Positions 34,596-44,059 of a stretch of DNA of 64,000 nt are shown here, one piece after another. This DNA comes from Artemia franciscana (taxonomy: Eukaryota; Arthropoda; Branchiopoda; Anostraca; Artemiidae). The stretch is from positions 29,642,440 to 29,706,439 of the forward strand of contig NC_088866.1 of NCBI RefSeq assembly GCF_032884065.1. The letters run 5' to 3'. Positions within the stretch are counted from its first letter, which is position 1; every line of letters begins with the position of its first letter. The notes under the pieces are model-generated. The model saw nothing but the letters and a program-made list of their open reading frames with translations, had not been told where the DNA came from and made no database searches. The position numbers and the translations under genes were made by a program.

Positions 34596-34988
34596 AACAT
34601 AAGAATAGTTAAGGGGAAAAGAAGCTAAGAGGTATTCAAATGGTGGCTTAGATAGAATCTCGGACGGCTCTACATTTATTACCAGGACTGGTAAGGGGAA
34701 CATAAGAATGGTTAAGAGGAAAAGAGGTTAAGAGACATTTAAATGGTGGCTTAGATAGAACCTTGGAAGTTTCTACATTTATTACCAGGACTGGTAAGGG
34801 GAACATAAGAATGGTTAAGGGGAAAAGAGGTTAAGAGGCATTTAAATGGTGGCTTAGATAGAACCTTGGAAGTTTCTACATTTATTACCAGGACTGGTAA
34901 GGGGAACATAAGAATGGTTAAGGGGAAAAGAGGCATCTAAATGGTGCCTTAGATAGAATCTCGCAAATTTCTACATTTATCACCTTTT
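34596..34988 (+). repeat. 103-bp tandem repeat, nearly four units
   Basis: Units begin at 34596, 34699, 34802 and 34905 with AACATAAGAATGGTTAAG and include GGTGGCTTAGATAGAA and TTATTACCAGGACTGGTAAG. The spacing is 103 bp each time. Units two and three are almost identical; the first and last are more diverged and the last is shortened internally, as expected of an array that grows from its middle. Confidence 0.95.
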
Positions 34989-35760
34989 CTCCAGGTCTCG
35001 CACCTTTAATCGACGGATACAAGCTTTTACCATTTAAATGAAATTAAGTCCATTTTTGGTTGGAAAAGGTGTTCTTAGCCTAGTGAAACTACAGTAGCAC
35101 GATTTTGGACATAAGCTTTTGGAAGGAATAATTACCATTGAACCAGCTTCTGACGTCCTGAAATGTATCAGTACTAATTACAATGACATAAGCTAGGAAC
35201 AGCGACATTTGGAGGGGGCATGAGGTTTTAGGTCCCCATCTTCGATTTTGAAAACCTTTTTTTGGTAATTTCATTGAAAAAATGTTTTTTTTTTGTATTT
35301 TCGGCCGAACAATAAAAGCGCAACAAAATTCTCCATTCCTATATTTTGAAACATATGTCACCCTACATTTCCGTGAATTAACGTCTTACCTATAGACAAC
35401 GATAAATATGAGCTATAGCATTATGGCATATATTGATTTCCAAAAATGATTCCCTAGTTTGGCTACCCTCTAGGCGGTGAACTGGAAGTTTTCTTCAATC
35501 TCATTTGGATCCATAAGAGACAACAACAGAAATGTTACAATAATGGAAGAAAATATGTCACCATTCCAGAAAAAAAAGTTTTTTTCGAGTTTTACCCCCT
35601 GAAATATTGTTACTAGACTGCTTTGCCCTTATACTAAAAATAATATATGGGTGTATATGGCTTCCAGTTTCAATATCTTCTGACAAACACTTCATTTAGT
35701 TTAGGTCGTTAGTTAAAGCTTTTCAATTTGAATTTCTCCTCTCCTCAGATTTGCCTTCTT
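34989..35760. other. No gene seen
   Basis: AT-rich upstream flank of the CPAP1-like gene. The missing first coding exon could lie here, but no ATG-bearing mini-exon with a convincing donor stood out. Confidence 0.35.
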
Positions 35761-35764
35761 CATT

Positions 35765-35895
35765 TAAATAATCTTTTTGGCTCTTTTACTTAGCCCTCAT
35801 ATTTGTCTCTTTTATTTGGACCGTTTTACTTGACCCTTTTACTTGGCACTTTTATTTTGGCTCCTTATTTGGCTTTATTTGTTTGATCCTTTAAT
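35765..35895 (-). repeat. Degenerate minisatellite of about 17 bp
   Basis: Units such as CTTTTACTTGACC, CTTTTACTTGGCA and CTTTTATTTGGAC repeat about seven times. On the minus strand the unit reads GGTCAAGTAAAA, resembling the GGTTCAGTTAAATG variant of the arrays at 27702 and 56510. It ends about 110 bp before the second coding exon of the CPAP1-like gene. Confidence 0.6.
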
Positions 35896-36004
35896 TACTT
35901 GTTCTATTATGAATTAAAGGTATCCGACAGATATTTTAATTTAGTTTGAAATTCTAATCTACTTCAAAATTAGCTTAAATTCTAAAATGTGCGTTTTATA
36001 TTAG

Positions 36005-36172
36005 TGTTACTGGCAATAGCCTCTGCTCAGCAGTTCCAGTTTGATCCAAACCCAAGATTTGAGGATTTTCGACAGCCAGCAAGCCGGTTACCTCAGAAGC
36101 CCGTCCGTAAGCAAACAACTCAGCTTGAGTCTGCCGAAACTAGTGAAGAAGCTGATATCAATACAATTCCAG
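36005..36172 (+). CDS. CPAP1-like gene, signal peptide and linker exon
   Basis: The acceptor is TTTTATATTAG before 36005 and the donor is CCAG|GTATG after 36172. The exon starts with the last two bases of a codon and ends with the first base of a glycine codon. It encodes a hydrophobic stretch then FDPNPRFEDFRQPASRLPQK and an acidic segment. An ATG at 35987 is in another frame that stops after five codons, so it is not the start. Confidence 0.8.
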
Positions 36173-39100
36173 GTATGAAACCGAAATAAAGGAAATTATT
36201 TTTGTGTAAATGTGTAAGGTCCAAAACAGGCCAGCAAAAAGTTATTTTGAGGTGGGGGCGTGTTTGGGGGGATCCCAAATTCACCAAAGCAAGAAAAGTC
36301 AGTGTTTGCGTTAAATTTTCAGTTATTTCTATTAGGGAAAATTGCTCTCGAGAAAACTCTCGAAATAAGACTCTCGAGATTTTAGGAAGGGGGCATGAGT
36401 GTTTTTTTTTTTATTGATACCAGATTAGACTTATTTCCTTCAAATACAACAGCTCCAGTACGAATTTCAATTACAACATTTTTTTTTTAAATGTCGAGAG
36501 GTTTCAAAGAAGCAAACAAAAAATACTTTGAAGAGGGGTGAGTTTAGGGGAGGGGTGCCGAATTCATCAAACCAAAAGAAGTCAGTGTTTTGTTTAAAAT
36601 TTTTAGTTATTTCAATTGCAAGATTCTCGAGATTTCAAGAAGGGGGGGGGATGTGTGTTCCGTAAGTCATTTATTTATATACACGAAACTAGACTTATTT
36701 CCTTCAAGTATAATGATTCCTGAGATATAATTATGGCACCAACTTACCTGAGTTTTAAAGACCCTTTAAAACTCACCCTAGGTACAGGGTACGTACCAAC
36801 AGGGTACGTCCACCCTGTTGAGAGCTCTGCTTTTTATTCCCTTCCATGGAATTAAAGCTTCCTGTGAATCAGTTCTCATCTTTTGCCTTTTTCGAAAACA
36901 ATACACCTTCCGTATAGCCCCAGCTAGTTTGCCAAGCAGCTTGAATTTTCGTAAACTAACACCTTTTATCCTTAAAAAAATAAACTAAATTTCCTTAAAT
37001 TTGACTAGTAAAAATTCCAATTTTACTACCGGGCGTTTGAAAAATCTACATGGCAAAAACTAAATTATCACTACTAGCAACCCATCGGAACATCAAACCA
37101 AAGCAACTGCCGACGCTACGTCTTTACCCCTCTCTGCTCACGCTTTACTCTTTACTCCTTTCCATGAAGTCTCGACTTTCTTTGATTTTGCTCTACTTTT
37201 TGTCCCATTCGAAAATGTCATACTTTTTGCCTAGCTCAAAGTTACCGAGCAGCACAATTTTTTGCAGCCTATTATCTATTATCCGTAAAATGTAAATCGA
37301 ACTTCCTTCAATTGGATTAATAAAAGTCCTTATTTCGAACTTTTTGATTACAAAAACTTGATTAAAATTACTCTCCGTGGTACGGACGGAAATTCCACTA
37401 TCTTCATGTATTTCACTAACCAATCTTAAGAACCTAGCAAAAACACTTAAACCCTCTCCCTGAAGATGCAATTGCCCTATGATTCCTGCTTACTATTCCT
37501 TCTCTGTCTTATAGGGCAGATATTCGAATTTTGAAGCTCTGAAGACTACTAGTAACAACATCATAAAAATGAACTGTATAAAGTTTCTTAAAAGAATCCT
37601 CCTTGGCTATAGTTACCAGTCTACTAAATTTCAAGTAAATCCAGGCACATCCGTGCAGATGGTCAATGGGGCTCAGAAGTGGCGGGTGTTTCCAAATATT
37701 TATCTCCTCTGTCCCTGTGGCCAAAGTTACCTGCTCCATAGGTTTCAAATAGATCCAAGTACTTTTGTGCAAAGATCGGAAAAGGGCGTAATTATTCTTA
37801 CTTCCTACTGACCCAAGGTTCTTTCCCCATATGTTTCAATCGGATCAGTTTGAAAAAAACCTTCCTAAACTTCTGCTCAGAATTTGCTTGTTGGTAATGG
37901 TGTTGGGGGTAGGACAAGGGGCCATTTTGTGGCTCAGATCATGAAGATTGAAAATTCTTGAACGAATTCTGACTTGAAATATATATCTTGGATAAATTTA
38001 TAATTTTGTTAAGCATTAATTCAGGAGAAACATTAAGGTTTGAGTTAATAAATAGGTTCTTTTCATATATAGGAAATCCGGTAGTTGGTTACCCCTTCCT
38101 TCCAGAGATTCTGTAATTTTTATATTTGGTAATAGCTTTCTAAAGCGGACGTACATATAAGCATCTGCATTTTATGAACTTGTCCTTCCCCACCCCTTTC
38201 TAAAACAACTCCTTCGCATAAGCATGTGTATAATTAAAGGAATACTTCACACTAAGGGGAAAAGGAGATTCATTAATAATCATCTGCCTGGAAAAAGTGA
38301 GAGTATTATATTGAGTGTGAGGTTCCTTTAAAGTCATCGTTATCTCTTCTAGGCACCCCAGGGGAGAGTTATCCGACTTTTCATTCTGTTCCAAGAACCA
38401 ATTTCAACTGTGCTGGTAAAGTACCTGGCTACTACGCTGACGTGGAGTCTCGATGTCAAGGATGGCATTATTGTGACGACACAGGACACTTCGAGTCGTT
38501 TCTTTGTCCAAATGGCACAATCTACGATCAGGTATGTAGCCAATTTTTGGATTAATCTGCACAAATTCTAAATTACGCGTTTATCATAGTTGTCGGATTG
38601 TAAGTTTTCCAGTGATTTTTATCTTAATTTTTAAGTTAATTTATGTCTTCCAAATCCAAGTAAAAAAATTGCTTATTTCACGCACATGCATAAATGTTTG
38701 ACTAGACATACAGAGAGCCAGGCTTGAGAAACTAGGCCTAGAGTAGGTTAAAACGACATACAGTGTAGCAAAAGTAACAACAAGCCTAAAAATCATTCAC
38801 TACTACTTCATTGCAGTACCAAGCCACCTGATCCCAGCATATCTTCACAAGCTCCTCCTCCATCTCAAGATATTCAAACCTCACACTTTACACCCTCCCC
38901 ATGAAGTTCTAATGCCTTTAAAATTTTTCTTAATGACATATTCCCATTATATTCACGAACGACCTGCTTTCCGTTTGGCCCAAGACGGGTGGCCAGTTTG
39001 GCAGCTTGTCATACTTCATCCATTAAACGTGGCCAACCACCATAGCCTTTCTTCCATTATAGCTCTAGAAAGTGGGATTGAACCACACTTATGCAGCTAC

Positions 39101-42100
39101 GGTGAGTGATATACGGTCATAATGTCGGTCAGTCAAATGTTTCTGTTTTGATAGTTACTACAGAAACAAATCTGAAGAAATAAAGACCAAGAAATGGGGT
39201 CTTTTAAGGTCAACAAATATTTTTCTTGATGAGCACAATGAACATTTCGGGAGGACTACCGACACAATTCATCGGTGCTATCACAAAAATTAGAAGAAAA
39301 TTCCAAGAAAATGTGGACGATACAACTTTGATAAAACCAAACCAAAAGAGCCATTGGCGTTACTGATATTTTCGTTGGCCTTTAAAAACTGCAATCCCAA
39401 TTTTGTTACTTCAAATTTGTTTTTATTATGACAGGCTAATGGGGCTTACATTTTTTTAGTTATTGCCGTAGTGGCTCCAGGAATAATTAAAAAGATTGTT
39501 GGGAGGTATGTGTTTATCTTGGAAGTGATGATGTGAAGTAATTTGGTGTATTTTAATTTTTAGTCTTTCTTATATTGTTTGTTGGTGTGTTTAAAGATGT
39601 TTAATTTTTCTTCTGCACGCCAGCAAAATCGTATTTTTTTATTTGTGCAAATAGTTGTAAATTGTCACTAGTTATAACTATGTTTATTAATAAAGTCGGT
39701 ATCTTACATTTCTTTTAAACTACTCCCCATTCAAATTCAACGGCCCTAGTGTTTTAGGTGTCTTTCTTAAAGAATGGTGAATAAATTCAGACTTTAGCAT
39801 AAAGAGCAAAGGTTGAAGAAGGGGCAGCCCCTCTCAAATACAGAATAATTTCTCTTCGTTTTAAGTTTTTCTGTTGCTCCTTACTTACAGTAGGATTCCT
39901 GACCGATTTTTAAAATATGCCAGGACACCCCCTTCAATCCCCTCGTGTAAAGTTTCTCCTGGAAAAGTTCTCGGGAAAATTACCTCCCTGTATTGAGTTC
40001 TCAACATGGAAAACTCAGCTCCACAAAAAATTTCTCTGAAAATTTTTGTATATGAATGAATGAATGAATGACTGTATTTAAAGCCATTTTTCAGGCCGTA
40101 TACATACATATAAAACAACAAACAAACAAAATTATGTAACAATCGACTTTCGAATAACAAGACCCTTCCGGACAAAATTTGCCACTGCTACTATATTAAT
40201 TTTTGAAGTCGACTTCAAAGTTCCAAGAAGGGGCTCACACCCACCCACCCCAAGAAAGCTCCCTCTTAGCTCTTTTAGCCCCTGACACCTGAAAAGAAAA
40301 TGGTCTAGCCCATCAAGATTTCCGCAAATTGGGCAAGTATACCGCATTTCCGGGTGGCACCTATTTTTCCAAATACTGTGAAGAGGGAGACAGTTTGCTC
40401 GCACCTGCATCCAAGACCTCAGAGATTCTTTTGGAATCCCTAATTTAAAATATAGCTCTTTACCATAATTTTCTTTCACCTTATAGTAAGAACTTAAGCT
40501 TTCCGACTGGCTAAGGTCACTCCACCATTTCTGAATTTCTTGGTCTTCCAGCCTTGTTTGGATCTCTGACAGAAAGGCTTTTTGATCTGAGATTGGACCC
40601 TCTCCTTCATTCTATGCATACGATAGACCTGTGCTGTCCAGTAGTTTTTTGACATGGAAGGGCCATGACGATTTTTGTCCCAGGGTAAGTAATTCATCAT
40701 ATGCTGCTCTGATGAGTCTTGAGGAGGGACATTGCAGTATTTTCAGCCAAAACTTAATTAATTGGATCTGTCTATGTTTTCTCATGGAGAAAAGTCCCAA
40801 ATCTCCCTTGATGAAAAGTGTGTGAGTTGTGGCGTGCAGACCTAGCATTCGTTTATAATATTGTAGCTGTAGAGTTTCTAATGAGTTTGCCCCTTCTAGG
40901 CCCCATACTTCCCCTCCATAGTGGAGGATTGGCCTTATTTTTGAGTTGAACACGTTTTTGTGCATCTTTAAGTCACCTATTCCCGTCAGATTACTGTTCC
41001 TTAACAGCGTTGCCATTGCTGTTTTTCCTCGATTTGCCATCTTCGAAATGTGATTGCTCCATCTTCCGTTCGATGTTAGAAGGATTCCTAAATATATTGC
41101 CTGAGACACAACCTTCACAGCTTCACCATTCAAATTAAAACTTTCCTCATCTTTATTTCCTGTTAATTGTCTACGGCAAAAAATCATCACCTCTGTCTTT
41201 TTTGTGTTAATTTCCAGTTTCTTTTCCTCTAAATATTCAGCTGTTAAATCTAACAGAGTTTGTAGTTCTGAATTGGATCTTGCGACCAAGGCAATATCAT
41301 CGGCAAATAATAGTAATGATAATACTTTATTTCCAAGGTGTACAACTGGCGCCCACCTTTTTTCAGGGTATTCGGCAAGATCATTTATAAAAATAGCAAA
41401 AAGTTTCGGTGATAGGGTACTACCCTGTTTTACACCTTTTACATTAAAAAAAAACTCTAGATATACCGCTTCCTGCTATCTTTACCACATTTCTGGTCAA
41501 ACAATACATCGAGAGAAGAACCCTTAAAAAGGGTGACGGAATTCCTGTTCCTAAAAGCGTTCTAAACAGAATTATGCGGTCAACATTGTCAAATGCTCTA
41601 CTTAAATCAAGAAAAGCCACGTACAACTTTCCGTTTCCCTTGCAATACTTACTAATCAATGCATTTAGAACAAACATTCGATCAGATGGTGAGTATCCTT
41701 TACGAAAACCGGCTTGCTCTTCTTTCAGAATTTGCCTCTCATCCAGCCATAATTCCAACCTTTTGTTTAAGATTTTGTCCAAAATTTTTCCAAGACAGTT
41801 TCCTAAGCTGATTGGTCGGTAATTCTCGCACAAACTTGCATCACCTTTCTTAAATAGGGGGATAACTACAGATATCTTCCAAGGATCAGGCCACTTTTTT
41901 TCTTTCATAACCAAGTTATACAACCCCACAAGCAGAGGTAATAAAACTACTTGTAGTACATTCAAAGCCTTTGCTGGAATTCCATCTGGTCCTGGCGCAG
42001 ACACACTCCTAGTTTGTCTTATGGCATCTTCTACTTCTTCTCGCTGGGTTTGGCGACAAAGGTGATAATCTTCTTCCAGTAGGGGGTATTCAGTGTGGTC

Positions 42101-43521
42101 ACAAGAGGGGGTTCCGACTTCTTCTGCCAGTTTTTCGAAATCGGGTGGGGGCTGTTGTGTGCCAGATGCTGTACCTGCTTCTAGTTTCTCAAAGAAGGGG
42201 GGCCACTCGTCTTCCTGTGGAATACATTTGGGAGCAGTCATTTTTTTTTTATGAAACTCTTTTCCAGAATTCCCGGAGATCATTTGTGTTATAAAAATGC
42301 GCAAGTTCATTTTGTTCCCGCCATCGAAGCTCTAGTTTCTTCATTTTTATCATTAGTTTATATTCTTTTCTTTTACTTCTATACTGTCGGAGCAATTCCA
42401 ATTTTTCAGTTTCCTTTTTGGATTTTTTAACATATTCTAGCATGTGATTTAATTCTTCTTTTTTCCGTTCACATTCATTGTCGAAGAACGTGCTTTTTTG
42501 TTTCCCCTTTTTCTCCATTTTTTCAAGTAAAGGACTCCGTATCAGCTCCGCGAATTTTGAAGAAACTTCATTTACATTTCCCGTATTTTCCTCAATCTCA
42601 CATGCTAGGGCATTCAACTGTTGAACCATCGGCTCCGAGCAAAAATAATCTTTTATTCGGGTTACATCTATATTTTCCAATAACAAATACTGTATGGGAA
42701 CAACGGGAAAATCGCATAATTTTAAGCCCTTTTCACAGGGGGTCATGTCATATCCAAAGGCATAGGGATTTTCAATACTGAATCAAATGAATACCTCAAA
42801 ATTTTGATCAGATGTTTCTGGGATAAAGGGGCGTGTGCGTGTGGGTATGCATGCGTTTTTTTTCATCTGGCAAAAAAGCAAAATTTCGCATTTTTTTTGT
42901 AGAAAAAATTTGCAACTTCTATAATACACTTGTCTGGCTTGCTGAATCTGACAGTGTGATTTTCATTAAGGTCGCTTGACTTTTCAGGGATGTTTCCCCC
43001 CTTTTCCGAAAATCAAGCAATTTTTTCAGTCTGTTAGCTTAAAAAGCTAATTCTTCTGATGTATCAATCGTATTCTGTTTTTTGAAGTTTGCTTTTTAAA
43101 GTTTTGGTTCCTATTAGGCTAAATCGCTCCTTTCCTGTATTTTGTTACTACAAACTGTATGATAAGTTTGTTTGACATATATATCTATATCATCCATCAA
43201 TAATTTTTATTTCTGGAAGTTAGATTTTTTATAATAATTTTTATTTAATAATTAGTTAGATTTTTTTGCAGCAAAATCTTAATAAACTAATTTCTTATCT
43301 TTTAGGCAAAGCGTGTCTGTGATTGGTGGTTCTCAGTTGACTGTTCCCTAACCGAGCAGTTCCACGAAGTAAATAAAGATTTATATATTATACCAGAAAG
43401 ATTTCAAGAGTCAGAAGAGTCATTTGGTTCAGAGGAAGGAACTCCTATTGTGAGGAAGAAACAGAAAAAAGTTAGCCGACAAAGAACGGAAAACGTACCC
43501 ATTTTCGTCCCTCAGTTTTAA
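36005..43521 (+). CDS. CPAP1-like secreted chitin-binding cuticle protein (split gene, 5' exon not found)
   Basis: Three exons, 36005-36172, 38353-38531 and 43306-43521, join in phase. They encode a signal-peptide core (LLAIASAQ, likely cleaved after ASA), an acidic linker, one chitin-binding type 2 domain and a basic tail ending VPIFVPQF. The six cysteines are spaced 14, 5, 10, 12 and 7 residues apart (NFNC, SRC, HYC, FLC, RVC, VDC) with the aromatic GYYAD, GWHYC and CPNGTIYD positions typical of the family. Such proteins are secreted and bind chitin in cuticle or tracheal lining. All junctions have GT and AG. The initiating ATG must be in an upstream exon, because the frame closes just before 36005 and an AG acceptor sits at 36003-36004; arthropod cuticle genes often split the signal peptide this way. 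Intron lengths are 2180 and 4774 bp. No coding break is seen. Confidence 0.88.
36222..36725 (+). repeat. Diverged direct duplication within intron, period about 285 bp
   Basis: A block with GAAAAGTCAGTGTTTGCGTT, TTTTCAGTTATTTC, CTCTCGAGATTTTAGGAAGG and AGACTTATTTCCTTCAAATA recurs about 285 bp later with substitutions (AGAAGTCAGTGTTTTG, CTCGAGATTTCAAGAAGG, AGACTTATTTCCTTCAAGTA). Non-coding. Confidence 0.75.
36750..36774. repeat. Perfect 11-bp hairpin in intron
   Basis: GAGTTTTAAAG and CTTTAAAACTC flank a 3-nt loop. Next to it GGGTACGT is repeated at about 36787 and 36801. No known function. Confidence 0.7.
36838..37338 (+). repeat. Diverged direct duplication in intron, period about 320 bp
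   Basis: The order CTTCCATGGAATTAAAGCTT, CTTTTTCGAAAACAATACACC, AGTTTGCCAAGCAGC, CCTTAAAAAAATAAACTAAA recurs as CTTTCCATGAAGTCTCGACT, CCATTCGAAAATGTCATAC, AGTTACCGAGCAGC, CCGTAAAATGTAAATCGAA. The 81-codon frame overlapping it is not considered coding. Confidence 0.55.
37339..38352. other. Intron sequence, nothing recognised
   Basis: Between 37339 and the acceptor CTCTTCTAG at 38352 I see no further repeat with defined ends or coding segment. Confidence 0.45.
38353..38531 (+). CDS. CPAP1-like gene, chitin-binding domain exon (first four cysteines)
   Basis: Acceptor ATCTCTTCTAG and donor GATCAG|GTATGT. The exon completes the glycine codon left by the previous exon and ends between codons. It carries NFNCAGKVPGYYADVESRC, GWHYC and CPNGTIYDQ. 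The antisense frame open here is a shadow. Confidence 0.92.
38532..39412. other. Intron sequence, probable repeat relic
   Basis: From about 38825 to 39110 the text is less AT-rich and looks like an old retroelement or SINE fragment on the minus strand, but no protein family or end motif is recognisable. Confidence 0.3.
39413..39675 (+). repeat. Truncated second copy of the unrecognised coding-like repeat
   Basis: Matches 29125-28850 reverse-complemented with few differences, starting abruptly at CAAATTTGTTTTTATTAT and running through GATTGTTGGGAGGTATGTG and TTGTTGGTGTGTTTAAAG to TTGTGCAAATAGTTGTAAAT. Just beyond it, AATAAAG at about 39690 could be a polyadenylation signal. Only the C-terminal end of the coding part is present, which fits 5' truncation on retroposition. 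Confidence 0.6.
39738..43165 (+). repeat. Family A copy split by a LINE
   Basis: The left part (about 39738-40052) has the right inverted arm (TTTAGCATAAAGAGC, CTTCGTTTTAAG, TTGCTCCTTACTT) and the C-rich block. The right part (about 42672-43165) resumes with CCAATAACAAATACTGTA, GGGGGTCATGTCATATCC, AAAATTTTGATCAGATG and ends near ACTACAAACTGTATGA, a decayed form of the 3' hairpin. In uninterrupted copies TTTTGTAT is followed directly by CTTCCCAATAAC, so the LINE insertion point is exact to a few bases. Confidence 0.8.
40053..42671 (-). mobile_element. 5'-truncated LINE with nearly complete reverse transcriptase
   Basis: The minus strand encodes, in order: a basic pre-RT region (FFDNECERKKEELNHMLEYV); RT motifs SAPGPDGIPAKAL, ISVVIPLFKKGD, ENYRPISLGNCLGKILDKIL, EEQAGFRKGYS, YVAFLDLSRAFDNVD, VKGVKQGSTLSPKLFAIFIN, FADD (catalytic, 41296-41307) and KLEINTKKTEVMIF; and a C-terminal zinc knuckle (CPICGNLDGLDHFLFRC) with stop at 40132. 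The endonuclease domain is missing. Breaks are few: frame changes in the A/T runs near 41450 and 42245, and a TAG replacing a Trp codon at about 40609. The 3' end is a (CATT)n tail, seen as AATG repeats at 40054-40071, pointing to the CR1/Jockey group; exact clade unresolved. The first 20 or so residues of the apparent upstream frame (above 42671) are family A read-through. Confidence 0.9.
43306..43521 (+). CDS. CPAP1-like gene, terminal exon (last two cysteines and tail)
   Basis: Acceptor CTTATCTTTTAG precedes 43306. The exon reads AKRVCDWWFSVDCSLTEQF, giving the fifth and sixth cysteines, then an acidic stretch (ERFQESEESFGSEEG), a basic stretch (VRKKQKKVSRQR) and ends at TAA 43519-43521. 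It starts between codons, matching the donor phase of the previous exon. Confidence 0.9.
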   Translation, partial: AKRVCDWWFSVDCSLTEQFHEVNKDLYIIPERFQESEESFGSEEGTPIVRKKQKKVSRQRTENVPIFVPQF

Positions 43522-43577
43522 TTTGTTGTGATATTATTTTTGTAATACAACTATATATTAAGTATATAAAGCTAAAT

Positions 43578-43583
43578 ATTAAA
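43578..43583 (+). promoter_or_regulatory. Possible polyadenylation signal ATTAAA
   Basis: ATTAAA lies 57 bases after the stop codon of the CPAP1-like gene, followed by a T-rich element. No AATAAA is closer. A weak but plausible end of the transcript. Confidence 0.4.
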
Positions 43584-43925
43584 TTTATTTTTCGGAATGA
43601 TTTATACCTACTAAGCCTGTGACTACTGTGGGTTATGGTCGATTCAAACATTTGTGAATTACTAGGATTTCAATCGGTGCTTTCACTATCTTCGAAGTTT
43701 CTGGAGTTGCACCGAATTTTCTTAAAGAAAATTTCCTTCTCCAAAATTTCCCCGAAAAAGAATATTTACAAAAGCTAACGATTTGTATTTTGTTTTAACG
43801 ATCGTCTCATTTGCAGAAACTGATTTTCGGGGTGATTTCAGAGAAGCTAATTTCTATTTGTGGAAATCCAGGTAAACCCCAGAAAATTCAGAGCTTCCAA
43901 ACGATTAACGTAGCTAGTGGGGAAG
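43584..43925. other. No gene seen
   Basis: Downstream flank of the CPAP1-like gene, AT-rich, with no recognised features. Confidence 0.4.
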
Positions 43926-43929
43926 TACC

Positions 43930-43985
43930 CAGCATCGGGGAATTACCCTTTAGACGGATGGTAGCACCCATCTCCTCCGCCTAAA
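43930..43985 (+). repeat. Family D motif (CTCTAGACGGATGG-type), single unit
   Basis: ACCCTTTAGACGGATGGTAG followed by CACCCATCTCCTCCGCC is a diverged copy of the units at 45639-45735. Confidence 0.7.
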
Positions 43986-44028
43986 AACAAGAGCTCATAA
44001 GGCACTTGTGACGAGGTCGGAAGAGCCA

Positions 44029-44049
44029 AGAGCTCATATGGTATGAGCT
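44029..44049. repeat. Perfect 9-bp palindrome GAGCTCATA/TATGAGCTC
   Basis: The arms enclose a 3-nt loop TGG. It lies between the family D motif and the family B array and probably belongs to that composite repeat. Confidence 0.7.
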
Positions 44050-44059
44050 CTAGCAAAAT

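Noticed and set aside
35989-36004. Start of the CPAP1-like protein at the GTG codon 35989
   Set aside because: A nuclear gene would not start at this GTG; an AG acceptor and the interrupted signal peptide indicate an upstream exon.
42672-42746. N-terminal extension of the LINE pre-RT frame
   Set aside because: These codons come from the neighbouring family A repeat; the LINE begins at about 42671.
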